Source: Fen-183 sp036504335
Lineage (GTDB): Bacteria; Acidobacteriota; Thermoanaerobaculia; UBA5066
Assembly (NCBI GenBank): GCA_036504335.1
Contig: DASXVJ010000020.1
Location: 1 to 64,000 of the forward strand
Reading direction: 5' to 3'
DNA: 64,000 bases
The notes under the pieces were generated by a model, which was not told where the DNA came from, ran no database searches, and worked only from the letters and a program-made list of their open reading frames with translations. Shown here piece after piece: positions 41,162-49,251 of the stretch (position 1 is its first letter; each line of letters starts with the position of its first letter). A program made the translations under genes and the position numbers.

Positions 41162-44116
41162 CTAGAAGATGACCTTCGCGGCCAGCTGGATGATGCGCGG
41201 GCCCGCCGAGCTCGTGGGCGTGCCGTAGGCCGCGACGGGCGCGAGCGTCTGGCCGGCGTTCACGCGCCAGAACGGCTGCGAGACGGCGATGACGTTCGAG
41301 CGGTTCAGGACGTTGAAGGCCTCCGCGATGAGCTGGAGGTTGACCGGCCCGATCGGGATGTCCTTCGTGACGCGCGGGTCCCACGACATGAACATCGGAT
41401 ACCGCTCGGTGTTGCGGGAGTAGCCCGGTGCGAAATCGTTCCGGGTGTTGCCGTCGCCGTTGAGGTCGGTGTTGGGCGTGACCGTGCGCGAGTACGGCTG
41501 GCCGGACGCGACCGTGAAGATGCCCGAGAGCGACCAGCCGCCGAGGACAGCCTGCTTCCAGCCGCCCGCGCCTCTGAAGTACGGCAGGCTCCAGTAGGCC
41601 GAGATCACGAGCCGGTGCGGCACGTCGGTGTCGCCCACGGTGCGGTCCACGGCGAAGTTGCGCGGGTCGGAGGCGAATTTCCCGTCGTCGCCGCTCGACG
41701 GGACGACGGCCGTCGCGTCCGGCCGCGTGTCGATGACCTTGCTGTAGGTGTACGCGACGCGCGCCTGCCAGTTCTTCGAGAAGCGCTTGTTGATCTCGAG
41801 AGTGGCGCCGTTGTACTCGGAGTCCGCGGTGCTCTGGAACTGGATGACGCGTCCGAAGTTCGAGAACGGACGGTCCGCCGGGTTGTACTTCAAGAGCGTG
41901 TACGTGTTCCCGTTCGAGTCCGTGTACGTCGTCGTGCCGGGCGAGCCGACGTTGATGTCCGTCGAGCGCTGGAGATGCGTCCCCTTCGCGTAGAGGTACG
42001 ACAGGGCGACGGCGACGTCGGGCGTGAGGGCGTGCTCGATCCCGAGCGAGGCCTGGTGGACGAGGGGGTTCTCGAAGCTCGGGTCGAAGACGAAGATCGT
42101 GGGCTTCGGCGGGTTTACGCCGGTGGGCGGAGCCGTGAAGATGTTCGGGTACGTCGGCTGCGACGCGCCCGTGAACGTGAGCGTCTGGACGTTGATGCCG
42201 TTGTTCGAGTGGGCCGTGCCGATCATGATCGACGGCGTGCGGCCGTAGAACATTCCGTAGCCGCCGCGCACGACGGTCTTGTCCTGGCCCTTCGGCGTCC
42301 ACGCGAAGCCCGCACGGACGGCGACGTTGTTCGTGTCCTCGGGGACGACGCTCGTGTCGATGCCGGCCGCGAGGAGCTGTGCGTCGGGGTTCCGCACGAT
42401 CGGCTGTGCGATGCCCTGTTTGTCGTAACGCAGGCCGAGGTTCAGCGTCAGGTTCGGCATCGGGCGCCACTCGTCCTGGGCGAAGAAGGCGATCTCCGAC
42501 AGGTCGGGGTTCGTGTACGGGCCCGTCGTTCCCGCGCCCGGGAAGGCCTGGGTATACGAGCTCGAGATCCCCCGGTTGTAGTTCGCGACCGAGTTGAACG
42601 AGTAGCTGCCCGAGAAGTTGCCCGGGAACCAGTTCAGGATGAGGTCGCGGCTCCAGTCGAAGCCGGCCTTGAAGGTGTGGTTCCCCGTGATGAACGTCGC
42701 GGCGTCCCCGACCTGATAGCGCGTGATCGTCGTCTCGCGCGGGCTGAAGAAGTTTCGTCCGATCGTGAACGAGAACGAGCCGTCCGCGATCACGGCCTCC
42801 GGGTCGGCGCTGTTCGCGAGGCCGGGCTCGGAGTCCTTCGCGTACTGGCCGCGCAGCTCGTTGAAGACGGACGAGCCGAGCGTGTTCGTGACGGAGGCCG
42901 TGACCGTGTCCGTGTTCACGAGCGAGTCACCGGAGTGCTCCTCGGCGATCGTCGGGCCGCCGCTCTCGTTGTTGACGCCCGTGAAGCGCTGGCGGTTGTA
43001 GCGCATCGAGACCTGCGCGTCGGAGGACACGTTCCAGTCGCCCTTGAGGAGGAAGACGTCCTGATTCTGGCCCCGGTCGTACGGGTTCGTCTTCGTGCTG
43101 AGCGTCGCGAGGCCTGCCGCGGTGTTCGGGTCGGAGAGATTCAGGCTGGACGTGTTCAGGATGACCGGCTGGCCGTTCGTGTTGCGCTGGCCGTCGTAGT
43201 TCGCGAAGAAGAAGAGCTGGTCCTTCACGATCGGGCCGCCGAGGCTCGCGCCGAACTGGTTGTAGTGGTAGTTGCTGATCGGACGGCCGTTGATGACGTT
43301 GATGTAGTCGTTCGCGTTCATCCCCTTGTCGCGGTAGAACTCGAACGCGGTCCCGTGGAACTCGTTCGTGCCGGACTTCGTGACGACGTTGATGACGGCG
43401 CCGCCCGCGCGGCCGTACTCGGCCGTGTAGGCGTTGCGGTTCACCTGGAACTCCTTGACGGCGTCCTGGCTGAACTGGTACGGCGCCCGCCCGGAGCCCG
43501 TGCGGCCGAGGGCCTGACCGAAGAACGTGTTGTCGTTGTTCGCGCCGTCGATCACGAGGCTGTTCAGCGTGCCGCGCTGGCCGGCAAAGCTGATGTCGCC
43601 GAGGCGCGGGTCCCGCGAGACGCCGGGCGTCGTGAGGACGAAGTCGATGAAGTTGCGGCCGTTCGTCGGGAGGTTCTGGATGTAGGCCTCGTTGACGGCG
43701 GACGCCTGCTCGCTCTTCGTCGTCTCGATGACCGGGGTCTCCGCGGTCACCGCGATCGTCGACTTCACGCCGGCGATCGCCATGGCGAGTTTCAGGTTCG
43801 TGTCGGCGCCGACGCTGACCTCGGCCCGGCCGGCCCGGGACGCCGTGAACCCCTGGAGCGCCACCGTCACGTCGTAAACGCCCACGGGGAGCAGCGGGAA
43901 CACGAATGCGCCGCTCGCGTTCGACGTCGCATTGCGGACGGCGCCGGTTTTCGCGTTCTTCGCCGTCACGGCCGCGCCCGGCAGCGGCGCGCCGGCCGTG
44001 TCGAGGACGGTGCCGGAGATGCTGCCCGTCGCGCTCTGCGCGAGCGCGGGGCCGGCGGCGACACACAGGGCGATCGCGGCCACGAGGGCGAGAGAGACTC
44101 GATACACACGAACCAT
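41162..44116 (-). CDS. Oar-like TonB-dependent receptor with N-terminal carboxypeptidase-regulatory-like domain
   Basis: 984 residues from the ATG at 44116, chosen for the GGAGGAGG just before it. Signal peptide 1-26 (ends ALAQ). Residues 28-110 are a CarboxypepD_reg-like beta-sandwich (GSISGTVLDTAGAPLPGAAVTAKN). The plug follows (LPTNGRNFIDFVLTTPGVSRDP, LVIDGANNDNTFFGQALG, QFSQDAVKEFQVNRNAYTAEYGRAGGAVINVVTKSGTNEFHG), then a large barrel ending in RIIQLAAKVIF, a C-terminal aromatic signal. Oar-like receptors import large or unknown substrates and are numerous in Acidobacteriota. TonB lies 1 kb away on the other strand. Confidence 0.92.
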   Translation of the reverse strand: MVRVYRVSLALVAAIALCVAAGPALAQSATGSISGTVLDTAGAPLPGAAVTAKNAKTGAVRNATSNASGAFVFPLLPVGVYDVTVALQGFTASRAGRAEVSVGADTNLKLAMAIAGVKSTIAVTAETPVIETTKSEQASAVNEAYIQNLPTNGRNFIDFVLTTPGVSRDPRLGDISFAGQRGTLNSLVIDGANNDNTFFGQALGRTGSGRAPYQFSQDAVKEFQVNRNAYTAEYGRAGGAVINVVTKSGTNEFHGTAFEFYRDKGMNANDYINVINGRPISNYHYNQFGASLGGPIVKDQLFFFANYDGQRNTNGQPVILNTSSLNLSDPNTAAGLATLSTKTNPYDRGQNQDVFLLKGDWNVSSDAQVSMRYNRQRFTGVNNESGGPTIAEEHSGDSLVNTDTVTASVTNTLGSSVFNELRGQYAKDSEPGLANSADPEAVIADGSFSFTIGRNFFSPRETTITRYQVGDAATFITGNHTFKAGFDWSRDLILNWFPGNFSGSYSFNSVANYNRGISSSYTQAFPGAGTTGPYTNPDLSEIAFFAQDEWRPMPNLTLNLGLRYDKQGIAQPIVRNPDAQLLAAGIDTSVVPEDTNNVAVRAGFAWTPKGQDKTVVRGGYGMFYGRTPSIMIGTAHSNNGINVQTLTFTGASQPTYPNIFTAPPTGVNPPKPTIFVFDPSFENPLVHQASLGIEHALTPDVAVALSYLYAKGTHLQRSTDINVGSPGTTTYTDSNGNTYTLLKYNPADRPFSNFGRVIQFQSTADSEYNGATLEINKRFSKNWQARVAYTYSKVIDTRPDATAVVPSSGDDGKFASDPRNFAVDRTVGDTDVPHRLVISAYWSLPYFRGAGGWKQAVLGGWSLSGIFTVASGQPYSRTVTPNTDLNGDGNTRNDFAPGYSRNTERYPMFMSWDPRVTKDIPIGPVNLQLIAEAFNVLNRSNVIAVSQPFWRVNAGQTLAPVAAYGTPTSSAGPRIIQLAAKVIF

Positions 44117-44230
44117 CTGAACCTCCTCCATCGGAACTGGATTCATAGAGCCGCCCGTCGGTGGCGGGCGAGTAGCCGACGTTAAGACGGCGTGAAGACT
44201 AATACAGAACGAGCGAACGTGGACAGTCCC

Positions 44231-45397
44231 TCAGCGCGGGCCCGCCGCGCCCGCCGGAGCCAGGCGCGCGCACCCGCGCGCCGCGACGAGAGCCGCGCCG
44301 CCGGCCGCGAGGAGGAGCACCGCGGCGGCGAGCAGGAGGAGCGGGCCGCGGCGGGCCGAGCGGGCCGGTTTCAGGCTCGCCGTCTTTTTCGGGCGCGTCA
44401 TCGGCGCGGTGGACTCGGTCAGGGCCGCGCCGGGGCTCGTCGGGACCACGGCGGGCGGAACCGGCGGCCGGAGCGCAGGAGCGGGGACCTCGCGCGTCAC
44501 CGCGCCGCGGGCGGGCCGTGCCGCGAGCTCGCGCCGCGCCATGAGAAGGTCGAGGATCATCTGCCCGGCGCTCCCGTAGCGCTCGGACGCCTCCTTCCTG
44601 AGAGCGCGCGCGACGATCTGTTTGACGACGTCGGGCACCGTGTCCGGATCCGGCCACGGGTCGGCTTCCTTCGTCATCATCTTGGCGACCATCTGCGTCA
44701 CGCTCGCGCCCGAGAACGGATGCACCCCGGCGAGCATCTGGTAGAGGACGATCCCGAACGAGAACAGGTCCGAGCGCTCGTCGAGCTCTCCGCCGAGCGC
44801 CTGTTCGGGAGAGAGGTAGTCCAGCGTTCCGACGATCATGCCCTCGCCCGTGTGGCGGGGAGCCTTCGCCGCGTCGCGCGCGCCCTCGAGGAGGATCTTG
44901 CTGAGGCCGAAGTCGAGGAGCTTGGCGCGGCCGTCGGGCGCGAGCATGACGTTTGCCGGCGTGATGTCCCGGTGGAGGATCCGGTTCTGGTGCGCGGCCT
45001 TGAGACCCTCGAGGACCTGGATCGCGATGTCGACGCACTCACCCACGCCGAGCCGGCGCGCGTCCATGATCTCGTCGAGGCCTCTGCCCTCGAGGTACTC
45101 GAGGACGAGATAGAGCGCTCCGGGCGGAAAGCCGGCGTCCCTCTCGTCCGTGAGCGCGAGATCGTGCAGCGTGATGACGTTCGGGTGGTTGAGGGCCGCG
45201 ACGGCCCGCGCCTCGTTCATGAAACGCCCGCGCATTTTCGCGTCCTGCTGAAGAGCCGCGGGCAGCACCTTGATCGCGACGCGGCGGCCGAGCGCGGGGT
45301 CGGTGGCGAGGAAAACCTCCCCCATCCCGCCCTTGCCGAGCAGGCGGACGATCTCGTACCGGCCGATGCTGCTGGGGAGAACGTCCGCTGCAGCCAC
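44231..45397 (-). CDS. Ser/Thr protein kinase with a single C-terminal membrane helix
   Basis: 388 residues. Hanks-type kinase: GKGGMGEVF glycine loop (21-29), Lys43 in VAIKVLP, HRDITPANVML catalytic loop (Thr for the usual Lys region is within D-I-T-P, as in PknB-like kinases HRDIKPAN, so the Lys is replaced), DFGLSK, and GTLDYLSPEQ. The kinase domain ends near 275; a Pro/Ala-rich juxtamembrane segment leads to a helix (about 350-372) and a short outer tail without sensor domain. The K-to-T change in the catalytic loop may lower activity. A TATACT box lies 10 nt before the GTG. Confidence 0.88.
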   Translation of the reverse strand: MAAADVLPSSIGRYEIVRLLGKGGMGEVFLATDPALGRRVAIKVLPAALQQDAKMRGRFMNEARAVAALNHPNVITLHDLALTDERDAGFPPGALYLVLEYLEGRGLDEIMDARRLGVGECVDIAIQVLEGLKAAHQNRILHRDITPANVMLAPDGRAKLLDFGLSKILLEGARDAAKAPRHTGEGMIVGTLDYLSPEQALGGELDERSDLFSFGIVLYQMLAGVHPFSGASVTQMVAKMMTKEADPWPDPDTVPDVVKQIVARALRKEASERYGSAGQMILDLLMARRELAARPARGAVTREVPAPALRPPVPPAVVPTSPGAALTESTAPMTRPKKTASLKPARSARRGPLLLLAAAVLLLAAGGAALVAARGCARLAPAGAAGPR

Positions 45398-45423
45398 TCG
45401 AACGGCAAGTATAGGCGGGGGTG

Positions 45424-45990
45424 TCAGGCGGGCGGCGCGGATCCCAGCGTGAGCGACACCTTCAGGGCCGGAGACTCGCGCCGGGAGGTCTGCTCGAGGC
45501 CCGACCGCTCGAAGACACGCAGCATCTTCTCGTTGCTCGGCAGGACTTCCGCGTCGAACGTCTCGATCCCGTGGGCGCGGGCGAGGGCCGCGAGCCGCCG
45601 GAAGAGAAGTGAACCGAGCCCTTTTCCCTGCTGGGCGTCCGCGACCGTGAAGGCGACCTCGGCGCGCGTCGGGGCGGAGAGGTCGCGCTCCCAGCGCGCG
45701 ACGCCGACGAGGACGCCGGCCACCTCGGCGACGAGCGCATAGCGGTTCGCGTAGTCGACGCGCGCGAGGTACTCGGCCTTCGAGCGGTCCTTGTCGGGCA
45801 CGGCGAAGAACCGGAAGTAGAGGCTCTCGGGGGAGAGCCGGTCGTAGAGCTCGAGGAGGCGCGGGCCCTCGTCCTGCCGGATCGGCCGCAGGTGGACGCG
45901 CGTTCCGTCCTTCAGCACCTCATCCGACGCGTCCGCCCCGGGGTACGGGGCGATTGCCCCGGGCGGGAACTCCCGGACCGATCGAACCAA
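45424..45990 (-). CDS. GNAT-family N-acetyltransferase
   Basis: 188 residues, TTG start with GGAGGTC upstream. GNAT core: RVHLRPIRQDEGPRLLELY, SPESLYFRFF, ALVAEVAGVLVGVARW, the acetyl-CoA loop ADAQQGKGLGSLLFRRL and EVLPSNEKMLRVFERSGL. The SLYFRFF and N-terminal layout resemble the GNAT domains attached to acyl-CoA synthetases (Pat-type protein lysine acetyltransferases), here as a stand-alone protein. Substrate unproven. Confidence 0.85.
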   Translation of the reverse strand: MVRSVREFPPGAIAPYPGADASDEVLKDGTRVHLRPIRQDEGPRLLELYDRLSPESLYFRFFAVPDKDRSKAEYLARVDYANRYALVAEVAGVLVGVARWERDLSAPTRAEVAFTVADAQQGKGLGSLLFRRLAALARAHGIETFDAEVLPSNEKMLRVFERSGLEQTSRRESPALKVSLTLGSAPPA

Positions 45991-46058
45991 GCGGACCTCC
46001 GAGGACCTTCCATGATGGTACAGAATCGCGTCTCAAGTCCAAGGCTGGGGGGAGCGCC

Positions 46059-46457
46059 ATGAAGCTCATCACGACCATCATCCGGCCGGAGAAGCTCGCG
46101 GACGTCAAGGCCGCGCTCTTTCGGGCGGGCGTCACGGGCATCTCGCTCTCGCGCGTGCAGGGGCACGGCGGCGAGCACGACACGGTCGAGCAGTACCGCG
46201 GGACGACGCTCGTCTTCGAGTTCGTCGAGAAGGTGCGGATCGACATCGCGGTCTCCGAGCCGTTCGTCGAGCCCGCGATCGAGGCGATCGTCGCGGCGGC
46301 GCGCACGGGCGAGGTCGGCGACGGAAAGATCTTCGTCCAGCCGCTCGAGCGCGTGATCCGGATCCGCACGGGCGAGCAGGACGTGAAGGCACTCACGCCG
46401 ATCTCGGCCGAGGAGGTGAGGGCGAAGGCGCTGCGGGCCTCCAAGGAGGACGTGTGA
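46059..46457 (+). CDS. glnK: P-II nitrogen regulatory protein (GlnK-like), without the uridylylated tyrosine
   Basis: 132 residues. N-terminal MKLITTIIRPEKLADVKAAL, T-loop start SRVQGHGGEHDTVEQYRG, B-loop AARTGEVGDGKIFVQPLE and C-loop VIRIRTGEQ are standard. In the T-loop, Tyr46 of YRG is kept but position 51, the uridylylated Tyr of enteric P-II, is Leu (YRGTTLV), so control by GlnD is unlikely and control by ATP/ADP and 2-oxoglutarate remains. GGGGGGAG precedes the ATG. Overlaps amt by 4 nt, a conserved pair: P-II plugs the ammonium channel. Confidence 0.92.
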   Translation: MKLITTIIRPEKLADVKAALFRAGVTGISLSRVQGHGGEHDTVEQYRGTTLVFEFVEKVRIDIAVSEPFVEPAIEAIVAAARTGEVGDGKIFVQPLERVIRIRTGEQDVKALTPISAEEVRAKALRASKEDV

Positions 46458-47749
46458 ACGCTCCGGCGATCAGCGCCGGCGACACCGCGTGGGTTCTCGC
46501 CGCCGCCGCGCTCGTCTTCGTCATGAACCCCGGGCTCGCGTTCTTCTACGCCGGGCTCGTCCGGCGCAAGAACACGCTGAACACGCTCATGATGACGTAC
46601 GTCGCGATGGGCGTCGGCGCCGTCGTCTGGATGGTCGCGGGCTACTCCCTCGCCTTCGCGCCCGGCTCGCGGTTCCTCGGCGGCCTGAAATGGCTGGGCC
46701 TCTCGGGGGTCGGCGGCGCGCCCGAGCCCGCCTATGCGGCGACGATCCCGGCGCTCGCGTTCTTCGCGTTCCAGGGGATGTTCGCGACGATCACGCCCGC
46801 GCTCGTGTCGGGCGCGATCGTCGAGCGGATGAGCTTCCGCGCCTACGCCATCTTCCTCGCGCTCTGGAGCCTCGTCGTCTACGCCCCCGTCGCGCACTGG
46901 GTCTGGGGAACGGGCGGGTTCCTGCGCGCATGGGGCGCGCTCGACTTCGCGGGCGGCACGGTCGTCCACGTGACGGCGGGGACGGCGGCGCTCGTCGCCG
47001 CCAAGGTCCTCGGGCCCCGCCAGGACTTCAAGCGGGTCGCCCTCATCCCGCACAACGTGCCGTACGTCCTCCTCGGCGCCGGCCTCCTGTGGTTCGGGTG
47101 GTTCGGATTCAACGCCGGCTCGGCGCTTGCGGCGAACGGGACCGCGTCGCTCGCCTTCGTGACGACGAACGCGGGGGCCGCCGCCGCCGCGCTCACGTGG
47201 CTCGCGCTCGAGAGCGCGATCGGCGGGCACGCCACGGCCGTCGGCGCTGCGACGGGCGCCGTCGTCGGCCTCGTCGGGATCACGCCGGGCGCCGGCTTCG
47301 TCTCGCCGCTCTCGGCCCTCGCGATCGGCGCCCTGACGGCCTCAGCGAGCTTCGCGGCGCTGCGCCTGCGCGGGCGCACGTCGCTCGACGACACGCTCGA
47401 CGTCTTCGCCTGCCACGGCATCGGCGGGATCACGGGCTCGCTCCTGACGGGCGTCTTCGCGTCGAAGGCCGCGAACCCCGACGGCGGAGACGGCCTCCTC
47501 TTCGGAAACGCCGCCCTCTTCGGAATCCAGGCCGCGACGGTCGGCGTCGTCTTCGTCTACACGCTTCTCATGACGTCCCTCGTCCTCGTCGTCATCAGGG
47601 CCGTGACGCCGCTGCGTGTCGAGCTGCACGCCGAGCTGGAAGGCCTCGACCGGCGCGTCCACGGCGAAGAGGCGTACCGGGGCGGCAGCGCGGCGGGTGG
47701 CCTCGGCGAGAGCGTGATCCTGAACCCGTCCGAGCGCGTGAAGACCTAG
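46454..47749 (+). CDS. amtB: Ammonium transporter Amt
   Basis: 431 residues, GTG start overlapping glnK. Eleven helices, no signal peptide. Twin histidines of the pore in VVHVTAGTAALVAA and FACHGIGGITGSLLTGVFA, phenylalanine gate in FFAFQGMFATITPALVSGAIVERM. Conducts NH4+/NH3. A C-terminal tail after residue 395 (VHGEEAYRGGSAAGGLGESVI) can bind P-II. Its TAG shares CTAG with the convergent glucanotransferase. Confidence 0.95.
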   Translation: MNAPAISAGDTAWVLAAAALVFVMNPGLAFFYAGLVRRKNTLNTLMMTYVAMGVGAVVWMVAGYSLAFAPGSRFLGGLKWLGLSGVGGAPEPAYAATIPALAFFAFQGMFATITPALVSGAIVERMSFRAYAIFLALWSLVVYAPVAHWVWGTGGFLRAWGALDFAGGTVVHVTAGTAALVAAKVLGPRQDFKRVALIPHNVPYVLLGAGLLWFGWFGFNAGSALAANGTASLAFVTTNAGAAAAALTWLALESAIGGHATAVGAATGAVVGLVGITPGAGFVSPLSALAIGALTASASFAALRLRGRTSLDDTLDVFACHGIGGITGSLLTGVFASKAANPDGGDGLLFGNAALFGIQAATVGVVFVYTLLMTSLVLVVIRAVTPLRVELHAELEGLDRRVHGEEAYRGGSAAGGLGESVILNPSERVKT

Positions 47750-49251
47750 CGCACAGCCGTGACGCGGCCCGTCAACTCCGCGAGGCGGAGGAGGCGGGCC
47801 GCCACCTCGGGCCGGAACGCGTCCTTCGGAGCGCGCCAGGTCCAGTTGTCGTGGGCGCGTCCCGGGACGTTCATCCGCGCCTCGGGGCCGAGCGCGAGCA
47901 CGTCCTGGAGCGGGACGACCGCGCGGTCCGCGACGGAGGCGTACGCGGCGCGCACGAGGACGCCCGCGGGGTCTTTTCCATCGACGCCGAAGTAGTCGCG
48001 GAAGCGTTCCTGCGCCCAGTCGGGCTGCGCGGCGTACCAGCCCGCGGCGGTGTCGTTGTCGTGCGTGCCCGAGTAGACGACGGCGTTCGGCAGGTGGCGG
48101 TGCGGGAGGTGCTCGCTGTCCATCTCCCCGAACGCGAACTGGAGGACCTTCATCCCCGGCACGCCGAGCGTCGCGAGGAGCTGGCGCACGTCGTCCGTGA
48201 TCTCGCCGAGGTCCTCGGCGACGATCGGGACGTCTCCGAGCGCGTGACGGATCGCGAGGAAGAGCATGAGGCCGGGCCCCATGGCCCACCGGCCCTCGCG
48301 AGCGGAGGCGGCGCCCGCCGGAATCTCCCAGTAGCTCGCGAAGCCGCGGAAGTGGTCGAGCCTCACGAGGTCCGCGAGGCGGAGGTTCGCGCGGACGCGC
48401 TCGATCCACCAGTCGAAGGACTCTTCGGCGAGGACGTCCCACCGGTAGAGCGGGTGGCCCCAGAGCTGGCCGTCCTCGGTGAAGTCGTCGGGGGGGACTC
48501 CGGCGACGCGCTCCGGCCGGCCTGCCGTGTCCACCGCGAAAAGCCGCCGCTGCGACCAGACGTCGGCGCTGTCGAGCGCGACGTAGATCGGGAGATCGCC
48601 GAGGATCGAGATCCCGCGCGCGTTGGCGGCGCGCTTGACGCGCTCCCACTGGCGGAAGAAGAGGAACTGCGAAAAGACGTGGAACGCGATCTCGTCCGCG
48701 TGCGCCTTTCGGGCCGCCTCGAGCGCGCCTTCCTCGCGCGCCGCGAGCGCCGGCGCCCACTCCGTCCACGCGCCGTCGCCGTGCGCGGCGCGGAGCGCCG
48801 CGAAGAGGGCCCAGTCCGGAAGCCACGAGGCCTGCGAGGGAGAGGCTTCGAAGCGCGCCACCGCGGCCGTCACACGTGCACCGACCGATCGCGCGTGGGC
48901 GAACGCGGCGCGCAGGACGCGCTCCTTGAACGCGCGCACCGCGGCGAAGTCCACGCGGTCCTCGGGGAACGACGGCGCGTTCTCGAGCGCCGCGGCCGGG
49001 AGGAGCCCCTCCTCGAGCAGCCATTCGGGCGAGACGAGCAGCGGGTTGCCCGCGAAGGCGGAAAGGCCGGCGTACGGGGAGTCGTGCGCGCCGGCCGGGA
49101 CGAGCGGGAGGACCTGCCAGATCTTGAGGCCGGCGGACCCCGCCCAGTCGAGGAACGCGTCGCTGCCGGGCCCGAGGTCGCCGATCCCGAAGCGCGAGGG
49201 CAGCGACGTCGGGTGCAGCAGGATCCCGGCCTCGCGCGTCGGTTTCGACAT
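47746..49251 (-). CDS. malQ: 4-alpha-glucanotransferase (amylomaltase, GH77)
   Basis: 501 residues, full length for short MalQ. Conserved blocks: GILLHPTSLPSRFGIGDLG, WQVLPLVPAGAHDSPYAGLSAFAGNPLLVSP, ISILGDLPIYVALDSADVW, the nucleophile region ADLVRLDHFRGF (Asp), VAEDLGEITDDV (acid Glu region) and VYSGTHDNDT. Transfers alpha-1,4-glucan chains in maltodextrin or glycogen metabolism. ATG overlaps the stop of the ATP-grasp gene by one base (TGATG), so the two are cotranslated. Confidence 0.95.
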   Translation of the reverse strand: MSKPTREAGILLHPTSLPSRFGIGDLGPGSDAFLDWAGSAGLKIWQVLPLVPAGAHDSPYAGLSAFAGNPLLVSPEWLLEEGLLPAAALENAPSFPEDRVDFAAVRAFKERVLRAAFAHARSVGARVTAAVARFEASPSQASWLPDWALFAALRAAHGDGAWTEWAPALAAREEGALEAARKAHADEIAFHVFSQFLFFRQWERVKRAANARGISILGDLPIYVALDSADVWSQRRLFAVDTAGRPERVAGVPPDDFTEDGQLWGHPLYRWDVLAEESFDWWIERVRANLRLADLVRLDHFRGFASYWEIPAGAASAREGRWAMGPGLMLFLAIRHALGDVPIVAEDLGEITDDVRQLLATLGVPGMKVLQFAFGEMDSEHLPHRHLPNAVVYSGTHDNDTAAGWYAAQPDWAQERFRDYFGVDGKDPAGVLVRAAYASVADRAVVPLQDVLALGPEARMNVPGRAHDNWTWRAPKDAFRPEVAARLLRLAELTGRVTAVR

